This document shows, piece by piece, positions 23,740-34,058 of a stretch of 64,000 bases of DNA (position 1 is the stretch's first letter; each line of letters starts with the position of its first letter). Under the pieces are notes generated by a model, which saw only the letters and a list, made by a program, of their open reading frames with translations, did not search any database and was not told where the DNA came from. The stretch is from Phytophthora quininea. Its lineage: Eukaryota > Oomycota > Peronosporomycetes > Peronosporales > Peronosporaceae. The stretch spans positions 1 through 64,000 of the forward strand of contig JAAVTG010000584.1 of assembly GCA_011947345.1 (NCBI GenBank). The letters run 5' to 3'. A program made the translations under genes and the position numbers.

Positions 23740-25954
23740 GCGTGGGAACGTTACCTGCGCTCGCTTGCGAAACGATGCTATACAAGGACATCCCCAAGGA
23801 GTTCGTTTGGAAAGAGAAGCAGTGGGTTCGGCGCAAGCAGTAGAGAGAGGCACTAGAAAGAATAATCCATGTAACCTCCCCGGACGCCGAGAAGTTTTTC
23901 TTCCGAATATTGCTCTGTAATCGAAGAGAGCCTACATCGTTCGAGAGTTTACGGACAGTTAACGGCGTCGTGTGTCCCACGTTTAGAGACATAGCGTTAC
24001 AATTGGGATACCTGGACAACGAACAAGGTGGGTTGCATGCATGACAGAGGCTGCAAGTTTTCAGATCCCATACCAACTTCGACAGCTCTTCAGTACACTG
24101 TTAGTGTACTCGATGCAAAGAGATGTCCGTGGGTTGTGGGACCAATTCTATGAGGAATTGAATCGGGATATAGCGCATAAGCACCGGAACCTCCCCGAGT
24201 CTACACGGGAGATTGTGGTGTTGTTTGAGACGCTAAAAGCGTGAATGATTTGCTAAAGGTGAGTGGGTACGCTGTGACCGATTTTGAGATTTTGACCTTC
24301 CGCAGTTAAGTGACTTCCCGAGTTTGGTTCGAGAGTCTCTTCTCGACAACAATCTCATACGCCGCGAGAAAGGCTACAGCGCAAGGACATTGGAGGCTAT
24401 TGTTCGCGACGAGACCAAACTCAAAGAAGGGCAGAAAGCCGTATTCGACCAGATCATACAAGCCGTCGAAGCCGAGTCAGGACATGAGATATCGATGATC
24501 AGCGCTTCGCGTAACGACGGGGGCAGTTCATCCACGCGGAAAGTTTCACAAAAGCTATTCTTTGTTGATGAGCCTGGTGGAACGGGAAAGTCTACGTTAC
24601 TTCGACGCATTTTGGCCAGGGTGCGTCTGGATGGGAAGATTGCACTTGCTGTTGCGTCCAGTGGAATTGCATCTCCACTTCTCATGGGCAGGCGTACGGC
24701 GCATTCTACTTTCAAAATTCCGCTGAAACTGGACAAGGATTCTACGTGTTCGATTTTCAACCAATCGCACCTGCACAAGCTTATCCAGCAGACCAGCTTG
24801 GTCATTTGGGATGAAGCTCCGATGACCCATCGCCACGCGTTTGCGGCTATCGACCGAATGCTACGGGACATTGTGGATAACCCCAGGGAGCCTTTCGGCG
24901 GAAAGGTTTTTGTCCTCTCAGGAGGTGTCTGCCAGATCCTTCCTGTCGTGAAGAGAGGCACGCCTGCAGAAACGATCAACGCATGTATAAAGGAATCGCC
25001 TATGTGGAGACACTTTTTGCAGGTTCGGTTAACACAGAACATGCGCATTGGGAGCGAGGGGCAGGAGAAAGCGACGAGGATATCCTCTCTCTCTCTCTCT
25101 CTGATTTTGTGCTTGCCGTTGGGGAGGGTCGGCACAAAAACGTGCTGATCTTGGCAATGACTACATCAAGATTCCTGCTGATATGCTGATCCCGAATCCT
25201 CCTGTAGAAGACGATGAGGACGAGGAAATAGCCCCAGGGGCAATACCAAGGGGTATGATCCGCATCATTGACGCAATGTATGCCGACGTTGCGAATCCGG
25301 AGGTAGCGGCGGATGGATATCTTGCCAGCCGGACGGTTTTGACGACTACGAATGAGACGGTACGGAGAATCAACGAGGCAGTCGCAGCTCGACTTCCGGA
25401 GACAGCGCGGGAGTATTTGTCGGTGGACTCGGTGGAGGATGATGACGGAACATTTTTCGAGCAGGAGTTCCTCCACTCGGTGAACATGAACGGGATTCCA
25501 CCTCACAGACTGTTGCTTAAGAAGGGCATCCCCATCATGATGATGAGAAATCTGAACCCGGATCTTGGACTGTGCAACGGAACGCGTCTACGAATCGTCG
25601 ACTTGAAGGACCACGTCATTCGAGCAACAGTTATGACTGGAGAACGAACAGGCAAGAAGTACTCATCCCGAGAATTATGTTCGTGAGCGACGACGACAAC
25701 TCCGATTTCCCCTTCCGGCTACGACGAAAGCAGTTCCCCGTGCAACCAGCATTCGCCATGACGATTAACACGGCCCAAGGTCAGACGGTGTTAAACTTGA
25801 GCCTGTACTTGGCTCCCCGTGCTTTTCGCATGGCCAGTTGTATGTGGCGTTGTCTCGCGTGACCTCCCGAAGCAAGTTCAAGGCGTTGATTGAGTATCCA
25901 GGGTTCGTAGACCCGGACGGAGGAGTGTACACGAGAAACATCGTGTACACGTAG
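23740..25954 (+). pseudogene. Helitron PIF1-like helicase relic
   Basis: Reading across frames gives a typical Helitron helicase. A pre-helicase region has GVVCPTFRDIALQLGYLD and MTEAASFQIPYQLRQLFSTL near 23,950-24,100. Next come the Walker A VDEPGGTGKST near 24,570, LAVASSGIAS, the Walker B-like LVIWDEAPM near 24,805, FGGKVFVLSGGVCQILPVV, RLTQNMRI, NGTRLRI and NTAQGQT, and finally VALSRVTSR with a stop at 25,952-25,954. Frame changes occur near 23,840, 24,245, 25,080 (at a TC microsatellite, about 25,083-25,102), 25,680 and 25,830. A Rep endonuclease domain is not visible upstream, so the element is non-autonomous now. The stop at 24,242-24,244 and the low-complexity insertion argue for real decay. 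Confidence 0.85.
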
Positions 25955-26187
25955 ATTTTTGATTAGGAGTCGAGGTCCATTGCTAGGCTAGATGCAGTAG
26001 CTTGCCACAACGAACTAGAACCAAGCTTTATTTTGGACAAATGGCACTTTTCATGTGTTTTCTAAAATATTTTATAAGCCCGTAGTTTTAGATTAAACTA
26101 CTTACTGATTCGTGTGAAAAGCTAACTCAACCCGCCGGAGCGTAGCGGAGGCGGGCGGTCCAGACAGCTGCATCCAACCATAACCCA

Positions 26188-26215
26188 CCGCCGCGTAGCG
26201 GCGGCGCTCGACTAG
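26188..26215 (+). mobile_element. Helitron 3' terminus (hairpin plus CTAG)
   Basis: CCGCCGC-GTA-GCGGCGG at 26,188-26,204 is a perfect 7-bp stem with a 3-base loop. It is followed seven bases later by CTAG at 26,212-26,215 and then a T. Canonical Helitrons end in CTRR about 10 nt after a short GC-rich hairpin and insert between A and T, so this fits well. A second, longer imperfect hairpin with CCCGCC...GGCGGG arms lies at 26,131-26,155. The terminus lies about 260 bp after the helicase stop. Confidence 0.7.
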
Positions 26216-26250
26216 TTTGCCACCAACAGCAACGCACCCGAGTTGTCATA

Positions 26251-26438
26251 CACCGACGGCAAGCTTCAGTTGCGCTTGACGCCGACGAGCGCCGAGCGAT
26301 TTTAATCTCCCGGTTCAAGTGGACAAGCCGCTGCCCACTCATCAGCAGCCGGGCCTGCTTGAGTCAGCGCAGCTCCCTTGAAGGGGACATAGTCCGAGTG
26401 CAGCTCGCTCCCATGCAGAAGCGCGCACGCACCAAGGC
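26251..26438. repeat. Right part of duplication copy A
   Basis: About 188 bp matches 36,446-36,630 with four substitutions and one indel (about 97%). It restarts at CCGACGGCAAGCTTCA and ends at GAAGCGCGCACGCA. Its lower identity than the left part suggests the left ~2 kb was homogenised more recently, or that the two parts have separate histories. Confidence 0.8.
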
Positions 26439-26500
26439 TGCATATGGCAAACCATGCCCACGCCAACTAAAATGTTATTCAACAGCTATTTTTCATCGCA

Positions 26501-28249
26501 TTACTTGACGTAGACCTTCTTTCCAGCCGAATTGATAAAATATTTTCCTCCTCGAGGGCCAACGTGCAGGACTCGGTCGGTCCTTTCAATGGTATGGCTC
26601 GAGTCCGAGACTGCGAAGTCGCTATCATCTGAGGATTCATCGTACGTCTTCTGGTTCGAACGCTTCGCTGGTTCCTTTTCGGTTTTGGTCTGTTTGGCGG
26701 TGCCTTTGGGTTTCCGCGGCTCGGCACGCTTCGTGGGCTTCTTGGCTTTCACCTTTCCGTCGTAAGGATCGACTCGGTCGTCACTTTCAATGCTAGCGCT
26801 CGAGTCCGACGCGACGTAGTCGCTATCGCCAGAGGAATCGTCGTCGAGGAAATCGCATGACTCCTGGTTTGAACGCTGCGGCTGTGCTTCTCTGGTTCTG
26901 CCTCGAGTCGTGGCGGGTTTGCCCTTCCAGGGCTCGGCACGTTTTGTGGCCTTGTTTTTGACTGGTGGCTTGCATTTCTTGTCACGCACTCCACCCACAG
27001 CGACTTTTGTCTTGCGTGGGCGCGGTTGGTGGCTTTGCTGGTTCGACTCCATCGCTGCGGTCGGACCTGACCGAGTGGTGTCGCCAAAATCATTCTTCTT
27101 CTTCTTGCTATGGGAGTAGAAGATCTTTGCAGCGAATCGCGAGAAGGTGCTGTGGTGTTCCTTCTCCGCGGCAGACGGGTCTGAAGCAGCGGAATGCACC
27201 AGTCGGGACAGCGGGTTCTTTTTCTTTTCAGGCGACGGAGGCGTCCTCGGTCGCTGTGGCGCTAGGGCTGGCGAGCGGGATCTCCTGCGAGGAGGATAGC
27301 GCAGCTCGCGTTTGTCCTTTTCGATATCCCACAACTTAGGACGATCGCCAACATCCAGGCGGTTGAATTGCTCACGAAGACTCCCGTACAGATAATGACC
27401 ATTGGCCACGATCATAGCGTCCTGGAACCCTTCGTCCTGGGCGTGCTTCGCGATCTGGACCAAGCGATCGTATTCGCGCGCAGCGATCTTGCGTTGGCGC
27501 TTGTCGTTAACTCCCGTCGACGCTGGAGGAGGGAGACTTCCCGACTGTAATCAGCATGGTGTCCACCTTCTTGTGCAGAACCTGGTTACTGGAAGCCAGC
27601 ATGAGCCGCAGATTGCTCGGGTGGTTGAGGATCTCGCGCAGCTCCTCCCCCATGCGCTGCTCCACCGGCAGTCGCTCGTTCAAACGCAGCATCACCTCCA
27701 GACCAATGTAGTGCGCTGCCTCCAGCTGGTCCTTGTTGGCGGCGTCCGAGTTGTCTCGGCACTTTTGCTGTTGCCCTGGCATGCGCAAGTTGTGTGTGTG
27801 CAATGGTACGTTCGGCAGCGCGTCCAGCTCCCCTCGGTCGAACATCTTAATCAGCGTGGGCTCACCGTACTCGGAGAGGGCGGCCGATACCATGGCGATC
27901 TCCAGGATCTCGTCCTTCGTGAACTGCGCGGCGTCTTGTAGCGGCCCGACGGCGTCCTCGACCCAGGCCAACAGCTCCGCCCTGCTCTTGCTGGTCCTGC
28001 GGCCGACCTCCCTAGCGAGGGACATGTGGTGATTTTGAAGTAGTTGCGGTACTTGCAGAAGCGGTCATGGTCGCTCGCTCGGAGCTCTTGCGCGCGTCGC
28101 GTGTTCGCCGGGCTGTGGATATCGTCCACGGTGAACTCGGCGCGTGCCTCTGCCGAGATCTCGTCGTCCTGCTGGTTGTCACGGGGCTTCCGGCGGCTGT
28201 CGCCGTCCACCGGCTGCTGCGGCGACGGCCGTGAGTGCTTGGACCCCAT
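26501..28249 (-). CDS. Unknown protein ending in a PBCV-type basic adaptor motif
   Basis: Starts at ATG 28,249 with MGSKHSRP, a possible N-myristoylation signal. Two one-base frame changes (near 28,030 at an A run, and near 27,515) separate three reading-frame blocks that read on logically, so I treat this as one gene of roughly 580 codons. The N-terminal half is mixed helical (AAHYIGLEVMLRLNERLPVE). The C-terminal half is lysine- and serine-rich, with an internal duplication of about 55 residues: ATKRAEP...QRSNQES...DDRV, then PTKRAEP...KRSNQKT...TDRV. The last residues, LHVGPRGGKYFINSAGKK, match the short PBCV-specific basic adaptor motif known mainly from large algal DNA viruses. The function is unknown. 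Fusion of this motif to a cellular, possibly membrane-anchored protein is the notable point. No viral gene neighbours are visible. Confidence 0.6.
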
Positions 28250-28683
28250 TTCGTGAGCGCCTTTGAGCGGTCGTCAGGATCTGGCAGATCTGCTAGACGA
28301 TCGCCAAGATAAAATCCGAGGGAGAAATCAGGGAAATCTTCAACGCGATGCAGAAGCTACGCCGAGGGGACTTGTTTGACGAGGAGTGGCCAGCGCCCGC
28401 GGATTAAGGCCTTAAGGCCGTCCTCACCCGGCGGCGAGAAAACAAGACTCGCTGCAACTCCTGCAGAGTGGCAGTACCAACGCTACAGCACGCGCGTTTT
28501 AGTACGTCGATTCAAGTACATGTATGTACTGCAGATGTGCAGCAAACACACGCCAGTTTTAAGGTGACTTGCAACGAGAATTGCCACTCGCTGCACAAGT
28601 ACACAAGGACGACAAGCAGCTCAACTACCGAAAGCAAAAACACATTTCAATTGTACTACGTCCTGTCCAAGTCAAGCTTCTGC
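28250..28683. other. Intergenic, no gene called
   Basis: A + strand frame near 28,300-28,407 reads EIREIFNAMQKLRRGDLFDE and ends in TAA, but it has no start codon in frame and no upstream exon that I can find. It may be a remnant or chance. The rest, before the 3' end of the sugar transporter, shows nothing. Confidence 0.4.
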
Positions 28684-30237
28684 TTAGCTCCTGGCGGCAT
28701 GCTTCCGGCGAATCGCGCGGAACTCGTCCTGGATCTCCTCGTTCGTCTTGCCCGATGTCTCAGGTAGTAATGCGAACAGGAAGACAAACGAGATCGCGAT
28801 CAGAACCACGAACGGGAGGTAGGCCAGGTCGTCCAGCGCACTCGAAATGTACGGGTACCCGACACCAACGATGAGGTTGGCCGACCAGGCCGTCAACACG
28901 CAAATGGACGTCACCGAAGCGCGGGCGTAGTCGGGGAAGATATCGGCGATCACCACGTACATGAGCGGACCGAGGCTCACACCAAACGAACCGACGTACG
29001 TGGCGATGAAGATGATCGACAGAGCCGACCAGCTGAACGACAGCGACAGCGTCACGCCGATGGCGCTCACGAACATGCCCGCAAGACCGCAGAGCAGCAT
29101 CCGACGGTTGCCAAAGCGCGACGAAAAGAGTCCAGACACGAGCGTGGGCAGCATGTTCACAAAGTCGATGACGATGGCGCTGACGCGGGCATTGCTCAGA
29201 CCGGCGTCGTTGAACAGGTCTGACGAGTAGTAGAACACCGTGTTGATACCCGTGATCTTCTGCATGACAGCGACACCGAAGGCGATGATGAACTGTCGAC
29301 GAAGAGGGGTGCGATAAGCTCCGAGAAGGGGACACCCTTACCACTGCACACGGCTTCATTGCCCGTCTCGCTCCAAGAACCGGACTGATGTTCAATGTCG
29401 TGTTTACGCTTCGACTCGATCCACTCCAGAGCCACAGGCACATTCTCCTCACCAAACAAACGGCCCAATACAACCTCGGCTTCAGCGCGACGGCCTTTGA
29501 GCAGCAGCCACACCGGGGACTCGACCATGAGGAAAGGCGACATGCTGAGGAAGATGGCCGCGAGCACGATCGGAAAAGCGGCGATGTAGCGCCAACCGTT
29601 GTTGAAGTCCATGTAGAAATGAGTGGTTGCAACCAGCAGAATACCGACGGTGATGCCGCTGTGAAGGACGGCTCCAAGAAGGGAACGTTTGTGCGGAGGA
29701 AATCTCGTTGATGTAGCCGCCAACGTTGCCCGTCGTGGCGCCTGAGGCGACACCAGCCAACAAGCGGCCAACAGCGAAGATCCACAGGTTCGACACCACA
29801 GCCTGGACAATGGCGCCGGCGACGATGAAGCCGCAGTTGTAGATCAGCACTTGCTTGCGGCCGAGTCGGTCCGCGAACTTGCCCACAAAGGCAGCACCGA
29901 TCATGCCTCCGACGATCCACGCGTTGACGACGATTGTCCACTGGAACTTGGTGTGTCCCGGAAACATGATGCACGTGTCGGGCGCAATCGGACGCGCGTT
30001 GCACTCTTCTTCGTTGTTAAACTTGTGCAGATTGAGCTGCGAGGTGGACCAGCCAAACTGCAGTGGGAGTACGAAGGCGAGCATGGCACTCGTGTAGAGG
30101 ATGTAGGTGGGCTTGACGTGCATGCGCACCTCGGCCGCTTCCTGGTCGATGCGCGCGAGCTCGGCATCTGGAGTCGTGACTGCCACGTAGGCGGGGTCCT
30201 TTGGTACCGGTGAGGCTGTCGGAGACTTGGCCGCCAT
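28684..30237 (-). CDS. MFS sugar transporter (SLC2/GLUT-like), telomere-proximal copy
   Basis: Starts at ATG 30,237 (MAAKSPTASPVPKDP) and ends KHAARS. It is a close tandem paralogue of the gene at 31,332-32,888 and shares its whole 12-TM layout: FADRLGRKQ in the loop 2-3 region, ESPVWLLLKGRRAEAE after TM6, MQKITGINTVFYYSSDLF in TM7, and PETSGKTNEEI at the C terminus. Two frame changes break it, near 29,690 (one G short of the paralogue at TGTGCGG) and at the GGGG run 29,306-29,309 (one base short). Both are single-base run-length differences like those seen in many genes here, so the gene may well be intact. The likely role is proton-coupled or facilitated sugar uptake at the plasma membrane. 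It is probably regulated separately from its partner, because the upstream regions differ. Confidence 0.8.
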
Positions 30238-31331
30238 GGTTCTTGCTTGCTTCGGGCGACTTGGTTGCTCTGGATAAGGCCAATTGGCGAATGAAGAAGT
30301 TTTGCCGCGGCCAACGTTGTTGGGGGACCGATACGCTCGAGGGACGTCGTGACGTCTGTGTGGATGTGCATTCAACGCCGTCCTCTCCATCATCGACAAC
30401 GAGCCGAGGCCGCGTCGCGCAGCATTGATATGCGCAGCAATCGACGCTGGAGGTGGTGCAGAAGCGCCTGGAGACCGTCGGTGCGGCACTTACAACTCGC
30501 TGAGACGTGACGACAACCACGCGCGGAATTTGCTCGACAGCGCATCGCAGAAGATAACGATCTTCCACATCTCGACAGGAGAACTGCATCGAGCAAGTCG
30601 GTGCCGTAGCGATGTTATCCTCTAGCGCGTCACCGTGGCTTTCGGCGAGGCTTGGCTCGGAGCGGATATGTGCGTTCTCCCATGGCCAGTTCACAATGTG
30701 GTTACGAGGCTGTGATGCTCTACAACGCTGAACGACGTTACCCCCATTTATGAGAAGGCCATTAGTTGTCTATGTCCGGAAGAGATTTGCCATGTCGGTG
30801 GCCGAGCCGCTACACTGCGGCTTGAATTTCGACATGAATCGGTGACACAAAATGCGCGAGTTGCAACAACCGATGTGGGCCGGTCAAGTAAGGTTAGTCG
30901 AAGCATTCGCGCAATTCAGCTTCCAGTATCGTCGTGTTTCCCAGGATCTACGAGTGGTCTTCTCGTACGACTGATACGACCACTACAGGTGTGTTGTCGA
31001 CTTAATGCAGCTCCACGAACATAAGGCTCCGTGCTGTGTGGTGCTTGGTTTCTGCTTGGTGCTTGCGCATCGGTCTTGCTTCGTCAACTGGCGAAAAAAA
31101 CGTGTGGTGCTGCTCACAATCGGCAACACTCGCCTGGCAGCGTGGATGAAGTTGTGCGCGGCGAGTTCGGCGACACGATTCGGACGAGGCTGTTGTTGAC
31201 GAGGTTGTATGATAGCCGTACCGACGAGCAAGCGCACAAGCCCTGCAATGCAAAAAGCCATCACTAGTGTATTTGTTTCAATAGCAAACGTAAACCTGGA
31301 CATGAATACAGCGGCACCCGAACTCTTCGAT
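30238..31331. other. Intergenic region between tandem sugar transporters
   Basis: About 1.1 kb contains the promoter of the proximal copy and the 3' flank of the distal copy. ORFs of 60-110 codons exist on both strands but show no domain. The first ~70 bp upstream of the proximal ATG (GGCCAATTGGCGAATGAAGAAG) resembles the equivalent region at about 32,927-32,945, consistent with duplication including the promoter. Confidence 0.5.
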
Positions 31332-32888
31332 CTAGTTTCCAGCCGCTGCGCGCCGCTTCCTCTGCCGAATCGCGCGGAATTCGTCCTGGATCTCCTCGTT
31401 CGTCTTGCCCGACGTCTCGGGCAGCAGCAGGAACAGGAAGACGAACGAAATCGCGAGCAGCACGGTGAACGGGAGGTAGGCTAGGTGGTCCAGTGCGCTC
31501 GAAATGTATGGGTAGCCTACACCCACAACCAAGTTGGCGAACCAGGCAACCATCACACCGATCGAGCTAACGGTGGCGCGGGCGTAGTCGGGGAAGATAT
31601 CGGCGATCACCACGTACATGAGCGGACCGAGGCTCACACCGAACGAACCGACGTACGTGGCGATGAAAACGATCGACAGAGCCGACCAGCTGAACGACAG
31701 CGACAACGTCACACCAATGGAACTGATGAACATACCCGCGACGCCGATGAGGAGCATGCGGCGAATACCAAACCGACGCGAGAAGAAACCCGACACGAGC
31801 GTAGGAAGCATGTTGACGATGTCGATGATAACAGTGCTCACACGAGCGTTGCTCAGACCGGCGTCGCTGAACAGGTCTGACGAGTAGTAGAACACCGTGT
31901 TGATACCCGTGATCTTCTGCATACACGCAATACCAATAGCAATGATGAACTGGCGGCGCAGAGGGGCAGAAATGAGCTCCGAGAAGGGAACGCCCTTGCC
32001 GCTACGCACGACCTCATTGCCCGTCTCGCTCCACGAACTCGATTGCATCTCCATGTCATGCTTGCGCTTTGATTCAATCCACTCCAGAGCCACAGGCACA
32101 TTCTCCTCACCAAACAAACGGCCCAATACAACCTCGGCTTCAGCGCGACGGCCTTTGAGCAGCAGCCACACCGGGGACTCGACCATGAGGAAGGGCGATA
32201 AGCCGAGGAAGATGGCCGCGAGCACGATCGGGAAAGCGGCGATGTAGCGCCAACCGTTGTTGAAGTCCATGTAGAAGAACGTTGTCACGACCAACAGAAT
32301 TCCGACGGTGATGCCGCTGTGGAGAACCGAGCCAAGCAGCGAACGCAGGTGTGGCGGCGAGATCTCATTGATGTAGCTACCGACATTTCCAGTCGTGGCG
32401 CCCGACGCGATACCGGCAAGGAACCGACCAACAGCGAAGATCCACAGGTTCGACACCACAGCCTGGACAATGGCGCCGGCGACGATGAAGCCGCAGTTGT
32501 AGATCAGCACTTGCTTGCGGCCGAGTCGGTCCGCGAATCTGCCAACGAAAGCCGCTCCGACGATACCACCGACGATCCACGCGTTGACGACGATTGTCCA
32601 CTGGAACTTGGTGTGTCCCGGAAACATGATGCACGTGTCGGGCGCAATCGGACGCGCGTTGCACTCTTCTTCGTTGTTAAACTTGTGCAAATTGAGCTGC
32701 GAGGTGGACCAACCGTACTGAAGCGGCAGTACGAAGGCGAGCATGGCACTCGTGTAGAGGATGTAGGTGGGCTTGACGTTCATGCGCGCCTCGACGGCTT
32801 CCGGCTCGAGCACCGCGTTGCCGTTGATCTGCGGCGTGCTGACCTCCACATAGGCGGGGTCCTTTGGGACTGGCGAGGCGACGGCCAT
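31332..32888 (-). CDS. MFS sugar transporter (SLC2/GLUT-like), intact copy
   Basis: Single-exon ORF of 518 codons from ATG 32,888 (MAVASPVPKDPAY) to TAG 31,332. It has the full set of sugar-porter signatures: FADRLGRKQVLIY (GR-x-GRR/K loop motif), ESPVWLLLKGRRAEAEVV (PESPRxL-type), KITGINTVFYYSSDLF (QQxTGIN-type, TM7) and LPETSGKTNEEI (PETKG-type, C terminus). About 12 hydrophobic segments are visible and both tails face the cytosol in this family. The cysteine-bearing external loop NNEEECNARPIAPDTC after TM1 is shared with the tandem copy. The most likely role is import of hexoses or related sugars across the plasma membrane; the substrate cannot be read from sequence. It lies in a subtelomeric transporter cluster with JEN-like genes on the same strand. 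Confidence 0.92.
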   Translation of the reverse strand: MAVASPVPKDPAYVEVSTPQINGNAVLEPEAVEARMNVKPTYILYTSAMLAFVLPLQYGWSTSQLNLHKFNNEEECNARPIAPDTCIMFPGHTKFQWTIVVNAWIVGGIVGAAFVGRFADRLGRKQVLIYNCGFIVAGAIVQAVVSNLWIFAVGRFLAGIASGATTGNVGSYINEISPPHLRSLLGSVLHSGITVGILLVVTTFFYMDFNNGWRYIAAFPIVLAAIFLGLSPFLMVESPVWLLLKGRRAEAEVVLGRLFGEENVPVALEWIESKRKHDMEMQSSSWSETGNEVVRSGKGVPFSELISAPLRRQFIIAIGIACMQKITGINTVFYYSSDLFSDAGLSNARVSTVIIDIVNMLPTLVSGFFSRRFGIRRMLLIGVAGMFISSIGVTLSLSFSWSALSIVFIATYVGSFGVSLGPLMYVVIADIFPDYARATVSSIGVMVAWFANLVVGVGYPYISSALDHLAYLPFTVLLAISFVFLFLLLPETSGKTNEEIQDEFRAIRQRKRRAAAGN

Positions 32889-34058
32889 TGCGACAGACTG
32901 CTTTGCTAGACAAGTGCGCTCAAGACAGCCAATTCAAGAATGGCAGAAGTCTTGAGACTTCGGTTGGCCTGCGAGGCATTGGGAGGCAGTAGAGGGGGAT
33001 GATGTAGCGCGCAGCGGAGGTTGAACCACGGAGAGATCCCCGGCAAACGACAACGCTGATGCTTGCGTTAGATGCTCTCCTCGAGTGCAGAAGAAGGGCG
33101 CGGGGCAGTGTACGGTGCATGCAACGCCGCGTGAGTGCACTTGGGGGCGACTAACATGGATCGCCGACTCGCCTTCTGCAGCATGTCTGTCACGCGACTC
33201 GCAGTTCGGCCATCAATGGCGTATGCGTGCAGTGTGCACTCTATCCATAGGGGACAATTGGGGTTCTAGCAGCTCTGCAAGTTAACCGAGCAATGCTCGG
33301 GCTAGTCGATGCCATTGACCCAAGCAGCGTAGACGGGACCACAAAACTTCAGAAGGTGTTTCTGAAGTTGGAGCGGGTTGCACATCCCGTGATGGCAACG
33401 ATTGTGTTCAAGACGGCCTTTCTCAGCGGTTCCCGGTCGTTCCTTCACCACCAGCTAAGGTTTGTGCTGCTACCAGTCTGTAGCAGTCGCAGTAGTAACG
33501 TGGACATCTACGCCGCGTACTTGAGTGTCCCATGCTGAGCAGTCTGCGAGACTCTTGTGTGCGGCACTTTGTCAATGCCCGCAACGAGTTCAATTTGGAG
33601 CAGTCTGCACAGCAAAGCCCTCGCAAAAGCCCGCCGATTTGGCACCGTGTCTCTGCTTCGCCACCGCCGGCAATGTTAAACTTGAACTTTCGGCGATCGT
33701 GGCCGTGGCACGCAGCAGCGGTGGCTGGCCGCCACGACACTTTGTCACGGCCTGCTGCTCCAGCTCAAGTGGCAGCGCTTCTTGTCGACCATGGTGTCGT
33801 CATATTTCTGCCACACCTAGTGCTGGTTGAGCGGCAGCATGAGCATGCAATTCGCCTTCATCAAGCTCAGTTTGTGACCGAAGAGTACACGACAAAAGTG
33901 CGGGCAGGCTGGATAGGCTTTCGACGCCGCGTCCGCCAGAGGCAGGACCACATGACTGACTGATCAAACGACATGATTGAAGTAGTTAGGCACTAAAACG
34001 ACGCTGGACGGAGATAAATCTGCGTGCCGGTGTTGTTGCAGTCGACGGCCCGCCTCGC
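32889..34058. other. Intergenic region with a weak + strand ORF
   Basis: Contains the sugar transporter promoter and the 3' flank of JEN copy B. A + strand ORF at 33,532-33,963 (first ATG, MLSSLRDSC) is basic and ends with an IQ-motif-like stretch, AGWIGFRRRVRQRQ, preceded by HEHAIRLHQAQFVTEEYTTK. An upstream ORF at 33,293-33,538 has no domain. These may be pieces of a decayed IQ-motif protein. I would not call a gene without transcript support. Confidence 0.35.

Larger units (their letters stand above)
23125..26250. mobile_element. Helitron-bearing interruption of duplication copy A
   Basis: In copy B the sequence runs straight through GCGCCACCGACGGCAAGC (about 36,440-36,457). In copy A the two halves are separated by 3,126 bp. 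CACCG stands at both junctions (23,120-23,124 and 26,251-26,255). The interruption contains a decayed Helitron helicase and, near its right end, a hairpin plus CTAG typical of a Helitron 3' end at 26,215. Thirty-five bases follow before homology to copy B resumes, so either the Helitron is nested in a further insert or the flank has diverged. No 5'-TC end could be fixed. The first ~600 bp (23,125-23,740) has no recognisable content. Confidence 0.65.

Noticed and set aside
23120..26255. TG...CA ends with a 5-bp CACCG duplication suggesting an LTR retrotransposon
   Set aside because: The insert has no terminal direct repeats and encodes a Helitron helicase; the TG/CA ends and CACCG are probably coincidental, though they are recorded for checking.
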